64,000 nt of DNA, taken from NCBI GenBank assembly GCA_037178625.1, contig CM074136.1, forward strand, positions 868,001 to 932,000, in the 5' to 3' direction. The position numbers were made by a program, and so were the translations under genes. The notes beneath the pieces are model-generated. The model had not been told where the DNA came from. It saw nothing but the letters and a program-made list of their open reading frames with translations, and did not search any database. Shown piece after piece: positions 10,258-19,877 of the stretch (the first letter of the stretch is position 1; the number at the start of each line of letters is the position of its first letter). This DNA comes from Skeletonema tropicum. Taxonomy: Eukaryota; Bacillariophyta; Thalassiosirophyceae; Thalassiosirales; Thalassiosiraceae.

Positions 10258-10928
10258 GAAGCCAGATTTGTGCGTGCGTATGTACCCATTTTGTGCGTAC
10301 CTTGTGCGTACTTTAAGCTCATAACCTGATTTTGTGCGTACTTTTCATACTGAATTCCTATTGTAGGTTCCCTCGTAGGGTACGCACAAAACAAGCTGAT
10401 AGCTTTGGTCACGGGAACCTGGGGTTGACAGTGGCTGCTTTTTGTTAGCAGCCGATTTGTCGAGAGCTTGCCAGGAGTTTCAAGTCGTGGTTCTAAAAAA
10501 TCTCGCGTTGAGGTGCGTTGAGGTTGATTTCTGATGGCATGTTCCGTCAAAAACTTGCGCCAACGTGCAAACTTGCTGCCATCGCCACGAGTGACATGCT
10601 GCTTGGCGGCGCACCGTGTCAGATGGCCGATCCGTGGCGTCGGCGGCAAGTTTTTGACGGAACAGGCCATCCTCAACGCACCTCAACGCTAGATTTTGTA
10701 AAACACGACTTGAAACTCCTGGCAAGCTCTTGACAAATCTCTCAGCAAGACGTGTCAACCCCAGGTTCCCGTGCTTTGGTACAAAACAAGCGCTAGCTTT
10801 TTGACGTCGGTGTGACCAAAAAGAGCATTGGTATCGACCATGGTACAATAGCCGCTACTGTATTGCCACCACGCTGCCATAAACATAAAAATAGTAATAT
10901 CCAGTGAATTTGTCGCAGACAACACCCT
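10050..10928. other. Spacer with a long inverted repeat and GTGCGTAC motifs
   Basis: Between 10265 and 10395 the decamer TTGTGCGTAC or close variants occur several times, with an inverted GTACGCACAA at about 10380. It then carries the inverted repeat at 10410-10773 listed separately. There is no coding region. The end of copy A of the duplicated block is at about 10257. Confidence 0.55.
10410..10773. repeat. Imperfect inverted repeat, foldback-like
   Basis: Arms 10410-10560 and 10640-10773 pair along most of their length. The outermost 21 bp are perfect, and inner blocks such as GAGAGCTTGCCAGGAGTTT also pair. The inverted repeat is flanked by an imperfect direct repeat of about 20 bp (ACAAAACAAGC..TAGCTTT near 10387 and 10781), which could be a remnant of insertion or of recombination. 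There is no ORF inside. Confidence 0.65.
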
Positions 10929-11747
10929 ATGCAACGATTCGTGAACAAGGCATTACACGAGGTCCCGCGGCTTTTCCAACTATGGGCATGCAAGCAAGTT
11001 CACGACATAGCCGGCACCAACTTGCGGTTACACAGATGTGATCCTAATCACTCTCCTTTGTGTCCTTCTTGTCTGGATGCACAGGAGTCATGCGCTCACG
11101 TCTTAATGTGTGAAGAAGAGGATAGGGTAAAATGTTTTCAGATGTCAGCGGATAATTTACAGTCCTGGTTACAAGCGGTGGGGACATGTGAAGTGCTGGA
11201 AAAGTATATCATGAGTTTCGTGAGGGCTCGGAATGGCAAAAGCTTTATGGACTGCATTGCTAGCGATCATGACCCGATACTGCGGAAGTTGGCACGTTCA
11301 CAAGATAAGATTGGATGGCGGCGGTTTATGGAAGGAATGATATCCAAGGAGTTCTGTACGATTCAAGAGACACATCGTCGTCTGGAGGGCAGCTATCTTT
11401 CGGGCGCAAAATGGGCACAGAGCTTCTCAATCAAGCTGATGGAGATGACCCATGGACAGTGGCTGGTGAGGAATTTCTTGATTCATGATAAAATTTCGGG
11501 TATGCTTGCGTTAGAGAGGAAGGAGGAGCTACAAATAGCTATAGAGGAGCAGCAAGAGATGGACTTAGAAGGGCTTGGAGAGGAGGATAAATATTTGATG
11601 GAAATCAATCTCGATGATCTCGAAACAACTTCTGGTGAACATCAGGCTTATTGGCTGCTTTCAGTAAAAGCGGCACGTGAAGCCTTCTTGATACGTCGCC
11701 AGCGGGCTCAGGCAGCACTTCGACGCGGTCAAAACAACCACGGATAG
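10929..11747 (+). CDS. C-terminal fragment of a retroelement polyprotein
   Basis: This ATG-initiated frame of 272 residues begins abruptly after in-frame stops. The N-terminal part has a zinc-binding pattern, CPSC-x5-CAHVLMC, preceded by LWACKQVHDIAGTN. This organisation is familiar from the C-terminal regions of algal retroelement polyproteins downstream of reverse transcriptase. The C-terminus is Glu-rich and then Arg-rich (RRQRAQAALRRG). No RT palm is present upstream, so this is probably a 5'-truncated copy. It sits between the two LPMO copies. The element link is inferred from the zinc motif and general character only. Confidence 0.5.
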   Translation: MQRFVNKALHEVPRLFQLWACKQVHDIAGTNLRLHRCDPNHSPLCPSCLDAQESCAHVLMCEEEDRVKCFQMSADNLQSWLQAVGTCEVLEKYIMSFVRARNGKSFMDCIASDHDPILRKLARSQDKIGWRRFMEGMISKEFCTIQETHRRLEGSYLSGAKWAQSFSIKLMEMTHGQWLVRNFLIHDKISGMLALERKEELQIAIEEQQEMDLEGLGEEDKYLMEINLDDLETTSGEHQAYWLLSVKAAREAFLIRRQRAQAALRRGQNNHG

Positions 11748-12539
11748 AGATGGGTATATGCTTATACTCTCGTGCAAATACTTATATTTGTATATCTTGC
11801 CTGTATACAGGCTTATTGACATACACGTCAATATATCCCGGGCTTTTAAACGAGCTGTGGTAGGAGAGACAACCCTCTCCCGTGGTTCCGACTGCGACGC
11901 TGTTTGGTTCTGCCCTCGGCGTATGAAGACTCCAATTGTTGGTTCAATGATGTCTAGGTAGCGATAATGCAACATTTACCTAATTTCCTAAGTGATATGA
12001 TATGTGCACTGAAACGGGGGGAAATAACAATTTCGGGACTGGGTAGCTCTAGCTGAGAGTTTGGTATTTGAATTTAGGGGGGTATCCATGGACTGTCTTT
12101 TTAGAGCAGGTACCTACAATACTCAAATTTTTTAGGCGAGTATTGAATCTGACGCTGCTGTGGAGGGAGGAAGTTACGTTCGGGTGGATATTTCAAGTGA
12201 ATCCACTCGATCGTTTCGACATTTGCGTGCCGTAAGTACGATCGTTTCGAAAAAATTTGCACGCCGTACCACGACCAATGCCTGGTCATTTTATGCAAAG
12301 TGGAGAAAGATGTCACATCTCGTGAATTCAATCCATGACGTTGTGAAGTGAACACCATGGGAACATGAAGATACCTACAAATTCCGACTGGCTCTACGAT
12401 TGATGACCCTTGGACAACGACTCCGAGCATCTCCTTTAATCGACAGATCGCATCTGCCTCTGCCTTAACTACTCGCATAATAAGTTTTAGATCAAACTTT
12501 ACAGACACACAAGCTTCTTACTTCTATCGTCAACGCATC
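11748..12539. other. Upstream region of LPMO copy B
   Basis: From 11811 it repeats the copy A upstream sequence, with one extra A near 12380 that breaks the longer frame seen in A. Only one version of the GTGCACTGAAACGGGG repeat is present here. No separate gene. Confidence 0.5.
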
Positions 12540-14203
12540 ATGTTGTTAGCATCCGCCAACATCGCATCCAAGAGTGCAATCATTGCACTTGCCTCCATTG
12601 CCTTCCTCTCGGCCCCTTCCTTTGTAACGGGCCATGGGTTTTTGGAGTCCCCTCGTTCAAGAAACTTCCTCTCCCATCAAGACGGACCGAACTGTTCCGG
12701 TGTCGGCTGCCCTCCCGCCGAGTATTGCCACCATTGTCTCAACCTCAATGACGACATTTGTGGAAAGTTTGGTAGTCGTTCCTACGATCCCGACTCTTGG
12801 CTCGACAAGACTGGTAGTCCAATGCCTTGGGTGAGTGAGGGTGTCTACTCTGAAGGAGATGAGATTATTGTGAGGAGTTATTTGGATACTCATCACAATG
12901 GCCACATGGAGATTAGGGCATGTAACAAGGGAAACGATTGTACTCAGGCTGATTTTCAGGCAGCGGGTAGTGCACTCACTTTTGTTAGGGATAACGTCCG
13001 TGAGGGTCCGGCTGGCACTCCTGCTATGCCGCCTGATGATAATTATCCTGAGCGAGGTAAGAAGAGATATGATTTGTTTGTCTGCTGATGCGTAGAATGA
13101 ATGTGTACTCACTGATGTATTTCAATTATCATGACTTTCTAGGCATGTACGCTGGAGGACAGGGAGGTGGAATCACATCGTTCGAGTTTGTCTTCAGGCT
13201 CCCCGAAGGAATGTTCGGCGACGAGATTCTTCTACAATGGCTCTACATCACAGCCAACTCCTGTTCACCCCCTGGCTACGCTGAGTATTTCGCTGCCCAT
13301 CCTGAACTTCCGTCAAGTTATTGGACTCCAGGACTTTCCACTTGTACCCCTCCCTACCCCAATGATGGTACTCGTGGTACTACTTGGCCTGAAAGGTTCT
13401 ACAACTGTGCGGAGATTAGCATTGCCCAATCTGGAACGTCGTCTCCGACAGTGTCTCCCAAGCCTACTCCAGCACCCACAACAAGCCGTCCCACCGCTTC
13501 GCTCAACCCAACTTCTCCGCCAGCAACAACATCTTGTCTTCTCGAATGGGCTGACTGTACCTACGATTCGAGTGGCTGTTGTGACGGTTTGAAGTGTACC
13601 CAAGTCAACGCAGCTGGTTGGGGGACATGCCTCCTCGACACGTGCTCCGATGAGGATCCTACACCACCTCCGACCAATGCGCCGACTCCTCCTGTGACAA
13701 ATACACCTACGCCACCCACTGCTGGAGGAACGTACTGCTGCAGTGATCGCAACACAGGCTATCAGCAATGCAACAACAGCGATTGGTGCAACGAGAGTGC
13801 CAATAATTGCAACATGTGTGGAGGAATCATGACTACAGTGCCGATTCAGCAGACTGGATGCTGCTCTTGGGGAGGATCGGATTGCAGCAACCAGGATCCA
13901 ATGACTAATCCTGGGTGTCACTTTTTGCAATCTGACTGTGAAGGAAGCTGTGGTGGTACTTGGCAGGCATTTTGAATGAGTTAGGGTAGAATATTAGAAA
14001 CAAGTAGAGATTAGAAAACAAGTAGAGAGATAAAGATAAGATAGATGTTACAAGACGACCTTGCTACTTGCTACGTTCTTCTCTCTGTGCCTTTGTTTCT
14101 GGGGACGGAATGAAATGTATTTACGTGTCCTTTCTCATCTCTCCTCCTTTCTTCTTTTCGGCATGTTGTTGGTTGGTTCGATTTGGCGCCCTCAAAAATG
14201 AGA
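11811..14203 (+). repeat. Segmental duplication, copy B (LPMO block)
   Basis: Partner of 7885-10257, in direct orientation about 3.9 kb downstream. It keeps a 20-bp stretch near 14080 (ACGTTCTTCTCTCTGTGCCT) that copy A lacks. Confidence 0.9.
12540..13975 (+). CDS. Secreted copper lytic polysaccharide monooxygenase, copy B
   Basis: This has the same architecture as the gene at 8614: exon 1 at 12540-13056, an 86-bp intron at 13057-13142, exon 2 at 13143-13975, and 449 residues. The signal peptide, His1 after VTG, the HHNGHMEIRAC histidine and both Cys-rich modules are retained. The only protein change I see is Trp to Ser in the first Cys-rich module (CTYDWSGCC in A, CTYDSSGCC in B). Because Trp residues often stack on sugars in binding modules, this could weaken ligand binding; that is inference. 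No frameshift or premature stop is present, so both copies appear functional. Confidence 0.85.
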
Positions 14204-14400
14204 ACCCCAACTATCAGTGAGTTGAGCCCTCTATTACTTCTCTCTAGCTGCTAGATGGAATCGTCGTAGAGCACTGTCTTGCAGATAACTACTCTTCTTT
14301 GTTTCCAACAAATAATGGCAATGATGTTGAGACCGACAAAGAGACCGGCGGCTGCTTCTTCCTTCCTCAGGAGCTGCTCGGTCATCGTCGTCTGACCAAA
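13976..14400. other. Intergenic, LPMO 3' end to DUF3431-like gene
   Basis: The first part is the end of the duplicated block. After 14204 the sequence is unique and holds the presumed promoter of the gene starting at 14401. An in-frame TTG at 14299 extends the frame upstream, but an ATG is expected. Confidence 0.4.
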
Positions 14401-15738
14401 ATGATTACGATGATCGTCATGCACTACTCCAAAGAGGAAGCAATCCTCCGCCACTCCACACAACCATACACAATCAAAAGAAGCTGCAAGTCAATCTGTC
14501 TACTCCTCTCGCTCCTACTAGTCTCCTTTCCGCTAGTGATGAAATTGGATAGAGCCAATCCAGTCGGATTACGTGTTCAAAAATCTATCGCCGAGCACAA
14601 CAATGATAATGATCAACACAAGACTAGAATCAATGTTACGAATCATTGTGAGGTACCCTCCCTTCCTCGCAATACGGGAATGCACATTATAGTCGGTGGC
14701 TATCGACGTAAGGAGCCTGGATTCGAAATGACCGATAAGCACAATTATCTGGGTGATATTGGAGTAACAAATGCAGATGTGTATTGGTATAGAAGGATTC
14801 ATCCAGAGATTCCCCAGGCGGAGCCTACACCACTGGGTGACACAGAGCAAGAAGGATGTGGTATGGTGATGCATGAACGATATTTACCTATCAATCATGG
14901 GAGGGATGGAGCAGCGTTTTATGATCATATACTGCAGATATATGACGATGATGCGCCGCCGGGTGCAGTTTTGTTTTTACATGGCCATGGGGCAAAGGCG
15001 TGGCATACTAGTTGTGATGCCCTGTTTGCTAGAACGGTTGCTTATTACAGAGATTTGGCCAAGTCATTCAAGGAGGCTAAAATGCACAAGACGAATCTTG
15101 GTGGTATTGACAGCAAGGATGGGACCGAAGGAGAAGAATACAACGTTGCAGCGCTGGTTAACTCGACACAAAAACGCCTATCCAATCACATGATGACATT
15201 AACCTCCAGTCCCCAGGGTACTAAACACTACGTCCACAAATGGTTCGGCAGATCCGCATGGAAGGTACAACTCCAACTGGACACACCTGAATCACCACTC
15301 TCAGCAGCACCGTATTACATTCCCTCTCACTACAGTCCGGCATATTATCGACGTGAGAACAAACCCTGTCGTGACTTGTTGTACAAATGGAAAGATGTGA
15401 TTCCATCCCATACAATGAACAATCCATACATGTCAACATCATGTTGTGCATCGTTTATTGTACCAGGTCATCGTATCCATCGGTATCCACGTGAATTGTA
15501 CCAAGATCTATTTGAGTTATTGACCGATCCGACAAATGATGATTTGGTAGTCGGAAGATACTGCTTTGAATACTTGGTGTTTGATTTGTTCCATGATGAT
15601 GGATTGTTTGAGTTCGAGGAGGTTGTCAAATTGTACGATGATGCAGATGCATTGATTCATGGGAAAAGGGGTATATCAGATCGTGTGGAGAAAGATGAAT
15701 CTGTGGTGGGACGATTGGGTAATTGTTTGGCGAGTTGA
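14401..15738 (+). CDS. DUF3431-like type II membrane protein, putative glycosyltransferase-like
   Basis: The protein has 445 residues from the first in-frame ATG. A hydrophobic segment at about residues 31-48 follows a basic stretch, so it probably acts as a signal anchor with the body in the ER/Golgi lumen. The body carries FLHGHGAKAWH near residues 192-202, and a later SCCASFIVPGHRI segment followed by RYPRELYQDLFELL and a Glu/Phe-rich end with LVFDLFHDDG. This pattern of HGH...WH, CCASF(I/V)V and P-R-E-x-Y resembles DUF3431, a family of uncharacterised, probably Golgi, glycosyltransferase-like proteins. No DxD catalytic motif can be assigned with confidence. No intron is needed. Confidence 0.6.
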   Translation: MITMIVMHYSKEEAILRHSTQPYTIKRSCKSICLLLSLLLVSFPLVMKLDRANPVGLRVQKSIAEHNNDNDQHKTRINVTNHCEVPSLPRNTGMHIIVGGYRRKEPGFEMTDKHNYLGDIGVTNADVYWYRRIHPEIPQAEPTPLGDTEQEGCGMVMHERYLPINHGRDGAAFYDHILQIYDDDAPPGAVLFLHGHGAKAWHTSCDALFARTVAYYRDLAKSFKEAKMHKTNLGGIDSKDGTEGEEYNVAALVNSTQKRLSNHMMTLTSSPQGTKHYVHKWFGRSAWKVQLQLDTPESPLSAAPYYIPSHYSPAYYRRENKPCRDLLYKWKDVIPSHTMNNPYMSTSCCASFIVPGHRIHRYPRELYQDLFELLTDPTNDDLVVGRYCFEYLVFDLFHDDGLFEFEEVVKLYDDADALIHGKRGISDRVEKDESVVGRLGNCLAS

Positions 15739-15924
15739 GAGATGTAAAGTTGATGTAATTGTTAGGCTAGAGAGTCTACTTGATTACTTAGTGCTCTATA
15801 CTCTTATCATCCCAAGATAATATAACTGTGACCCATGTTGATCGAGATTCGCCTCGTTCCTCCTGAGTAGGGAGGGCGACTCTTCTTACCAGCATCTTCT
15901 CCACCAGACATGGACGTCTTCACT

Positions 15925-16190
15925 TCACGCAAAACGCACTTCGCACTTCACACTTTCCATACCTGGTATCTCACTTGCACGGTTTGACCAGCATTTCTTG
16001 ATCGTGTCACTAAGGAAAGTAGGACAATCCTTCTTAACTGATGTGCGAACACCTTGGATAGCAACTGCTCGCTCAGTTCATCAGTATTCTAGAATTGAGC
16101 AAATGGCTTCTTCGGAGAGCAAATTTCCCATAGCAGGATGCCATAGGAATAGACATCGGCTTCACTTCGATAGCCAAACCCCAATCCAAG
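15925..16190 (-). pseudogene. Protein kinase (TKL-like) C-lobe remnant
   Basis: The minus strand encodes GYRSEADVYSYGILLWEICS and then KKPFAQF (kinase subdomain IX). After a frame change it gives GVRTSVKKDCPTFL and IKKCWSNRASEIPGM, which is subdomain XI with the usual CW...R.P pattern. The fragment has no N-lobe, HRD or DFG. It ends in a stop at about 15925. It is a decayed piece of a tyrosine-kinase-like or related kinase gene. Confidence 0.65.
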
Positions 16191-16421
16191 CTAGTTTATT
16201 GGTGTCAATCGTCGATCAATTGCGATTTATTCGATTTATTAGTACTCTCTATCTAGACGCAGACGGGTGTCAAGGGGCGGGCCGTGGCGGCGCCCGGCGC
16301 CGACGGGTGTCATCAAAAAAGCGTCTAAATGTCCGGCCCTATCTATTTTGGCGGGAGCCGGTTTGCGACACCCATTCTGTCCGTGCTCTAGCTGATGGCC
16401 TGCCAAATTTGTGAGCAAAAA
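16191..16421. repeat. GC-rich short repeat region
   Basis: A GC-rich stretch at about 16250-16390 contains GACGGGTGTC twice in direct orientation and GACACCC near its end in inverted orientation, around GGCGGCGCCCGGCGCC. It may be a small MITE-like insertion. There is no coding content. Confidence 0.35.
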
Positions 16422-16426
16422 GCTAC

Positions 16427-18503
16427 TATGGGTAGTAACGCTAAGTAGCTTACGCGTAAGTACCCGAAATGAGGTCAATTTTTCAGTAGGCATAAAAATT
16501 GTAATAATGCATCAAATGAACTAACCAATGATACCATTGGAAAGAGCATAATCTGTAGATCATTGTAGAGGTGTTACTTTTGTCTCTACGTGCTCGACAA
16601 GTCGAGAAATATTCACTCGATGAAAACGGCATGTTCGACTTTGGACCAGGCTCTCTTTTCGGGGCCCACCTGAAATGACCGCATAGGATTCCATTCGCCT
16701 CAGTACCGTGTTGGGAGGGGATTGGAAGCCTTTGCGGCGATTCGGTGCGCAGGAAGAGGGTCAATTCCATCGATTCGGTCGGAGGTCGAATTTCAGGTTT
16801 CGTCATTTTTTTAATTAGCGTTTTGCTAGCTATTTCGATCACATTCGGCCGATTTGACCATCGATACACAACACCTCGTTCTCGGCAACCAACTGGCCGA
16901 TTCGACCCATTCCACTTGCAGTCCCCTTGCCAAAGACCTCATAGACATGGCCGGATGCGCCGTGGGGCCGGAGCCTTCGAATTGTGCAACCATAATCGCT
17001 ACATAATACGGGGTGCGGGAGAGGTGATATTATGCCAACGTCGAACTTGTCTAATGTCAATTGTGTGTCCCCTTGAATCGTCGTAATGCTGCCTCAATGT
17101 CCAGCACCCCTCTTCCAGCAGTGATTCAGACTGTTGAGCCTTTTTCGGGGGGGGAGAGCTGTAAGTGGATTTACCATGAGAGAGCTCTGGCTAAGAGTCT
17201 TGGGCTGTTCAAAGAAGATCTACTCCCCGTGATTTGGTGCAATCTATTGGTTGTAGTTCTTTTGGAGTCGTCCAATCATTTAGACTCGGTAGATCTTCTT
17301 TTGGTCCGCAAGAACAATTGAGGGCGTTTGCATCGCCGAGAAAGATCACGAGGAGGCCACTCTGCGAGTGTTGAAGATAACGTGGGAGAATGAAGTTGCA
17401 GGAATGACCAAATTGGTTCCCAAAGCTGACAAATTGGGAGAAGATAGAAGATTGAAGGTGTGCAGGGGCAAAATTGAGATGAATGATAGAGGAATAATTC
17501 ACAAAGTCTTTCATTCACTTTCACAACAATGACAAAGTATATTCTGTCTGAGGATCATTTTATGCCTTGTCTTGCCTCTCTTTGGACGAGTTGAAAATGT
17601 CATTTGACACAACAATAGGGACAAGGTAGGGTTTGTTGGGAATGTCTTGATCGCATCAAATGCCAGAGATTCATCCGTGAATAATCATATGAACGATCTA
17701 TTCGAATACTCCAGGGTTTACTATTACTATTTCGTTCTTGCTTTCAAGTCCAGCAGACACTCAGCCAGAGGATCCAGTAAATGATTGAAGATATCCTAAT
17801 CTTCTTCGCGCTGTCTTTAGTAGTATCACCGGTAGATAACTCAATACAAGTTGTATTTACTCTACACTTGGATGTTCGTGTGACTATATCGTTCATGATA
17901 GGGATGGTATACCTCCAGACGGCAATTCTCCATGTCCATATGTCAAATTGCATTACGACCTTAAAAGCTTATCACTGCCAGTACAAATTTGTTCGCAGCC
18001 GAATCTATAGGCAATGAGCTGCTCAGGGAGCCGTCATTCGTCTTCCAAGGAGTTTCGGAACATGGTGCACGGTGTGGACGAACATGGTTGTTTCGGTGAT
18101 GTTTTGTTCAGTAAGATTTTTGGCCTGGCGCGCCATTTTTACTCAGTCGATTTTGGCCCATCTTGTGTTGACACATCCGACCCCTACGAGCACCAACATG
18201 GGTGATGAAGATGAAACCAACGATACGAATGTCGAGACATGACCCCGGCGGACCGATGGCTTCGAGAGGGGGCGGTGATTTGACGATTTGATCACTGCAG
18301 GAACCATCATAGACGCAAATTGACCATTTAACTAGGCAATTGCTAGTAGACAACATATCTCAATTACAACACAACTAGAGCACCTAATCCGGCTCCCTTT
18401 GCCGATTAGGCATCCTAGGGGTGTGCTAAGGCCATTTGGTGAGTTTTGGGTCATTTAAGAAAAATCGTTACTATGGTGAATTTAACTAGCGTTACTACCC
18501 ATA
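16427..18503. mobile_element. 2.08-kb DNA transposon with perfect 17-bp TIRs and 5-bp target duplication
   Basis: The left end TATGGGTAGTAACGCTA (16427-16443) and the right end (18487-18503) are perfect inverted repeats. GCTAC flanks both sides (16422-16426 and 18504-18508) as a 5-bp direct repeat. Together they define an inserted element. Inside I see no transposase motif. The largest coherent open stretch is about 17291-17532 on the plus strand (80 codons, no ATG, including EKDHEEATLRVLKITWENE), which could be an exon of a decayed internal gene. The superfamily is not assignable: a 5-bp duplication would fit few cut-and-paste groups, and the ends do not read CAC...GTG as in Transib. Confidence 0.75.
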
Positions 18504-18847
18504 GCTACCAGTGGACTCTCACATGCATTTCTCAGCGGAGCATTGGAATTATTTTACAGCCAACGTATGTATAGAACCCCCATTCGGGTCGACAAAAGGA
18601 TGGTGATACTGGAAAAGCATACTCGGCAACTCCCCAAATATAATTTTGGCCAATGTGGCCCAAAGCTAAGTAGAGCATTTCACTAACAAAAAAAATTGAA
18701 AAAAGGCTCCGGTTCCAAAAAACGAAGATTTTGGCGCGGTGCACGGCCTTTTGCACTTGAAAATGAGGAATGACCAGCTTCAGTACCGCTACGGACAGAT
18801 GAATTTTGTCTTTGAACCGATTATTTTTTGTCTTGGGTATTAAATCT
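18504..18847. other. Copy of the upstream module of the NC-PASCAS genes
   Basis: The segment 18767-18840 (ATGACCAGCTTCAGTACCGC and following) recurs upstream of the genes at 22655 and 25278. Here it is cut by the element that follows. No gene is present. Confidence 0.5.
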
Positions 18848-19806
18848 AGTGGCGGGATTGGTTGTGGCTGGGCCACAACCCATCTTTTTCAGCCAAACCA
18901 GTATCAAAATCATCCAAACCATGACGGTTTTGGCCGTAGTAGACACCGTTAACAATAATAATGACGAGCCATCACCACCTCCCTCCCTTCTCTAACACCT
19001 CGTGATACATTCGGGGTGCGGTCGGCGTTTTGTTGCATTCGATTCGCCCGCAATTGGCAGCAAACGGCTGCGGCATGGCCGAAGGCCGAATATCGTGCTA
19101 TCGCTTCTAGATGGTCATTCGTCTTCTGCTCCTCTTCCTCGATAATCATCGACACGTTACTATCAACTGACTATTGATGCGGGGGGTGCAAATTATTGCC
19201 GAATATACTCATACAGGACAATACTTGGCCGAGCATGTGGGTGTGGTGGTAATTATTATTTTGGGATTGGGGATGTATCCATCTCAGAATTAGAAGAGGA
19301 CCCACAATGCCTTGGTGCAGAGGGTGGAGAACATTGACGAATCTCTGTTAATGAAGGCTAGCTTACTATTCTAATGGGGGTGGAGTGCTCTTTGCGACTG
19401 TGCTGTGGAGAGAACTGCAACCAGTTGAGTGGAAAGACTCTACTGCTGCAATGACTGGACTGAATTGTTCTGAGTGGAACGCCGGATCTAATATCTGAGC
19501 ATTCAACATGAGGTGAAAGAATAAGCCAAACATGCAACAAACTAAAATCCATTACTTCTCTTTTGATCGCATACGGCCTTTGCGCTCTTTCGATTCAATG
19601 TAATCTCTTTCGATTCCATGTAATGAGCAAGATCGAAGTTAGAAGATAGAGGGCTCTACCAAGGCGAGCACATTGTAGGTACAAGAGGATGGCAAGCATC
19701 GAGGCAATTACTATCACAATCATTCCACCATTGAACAATAGCATTGCAGCCGATAGTAAAGAGGCTATCCACAGACGAGGTGGCCGTGGCTGAAATCCTC
19801 GTCGTC

Positions 19807-19877
<71 letters not shown>

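Noticed and set aside
14299..14400. TTG start for the DUF3431-like protein
   Set aside because: Non-ATG start; the first in-frame ATG at 14401 gives a good signal anchor.
17061..17524. Overlapping frames inside the 2.08-kb element as a transposase
   Set aside because: No DDE/DDD or RNase H pattern could be seen; the 80-codon open stretch has no start or known motif.
19809..19873. GA repeat as a CRISPR or satellite array
   Set aside because: A simple dinucleotide run without spacers; ordinary microsatellite.
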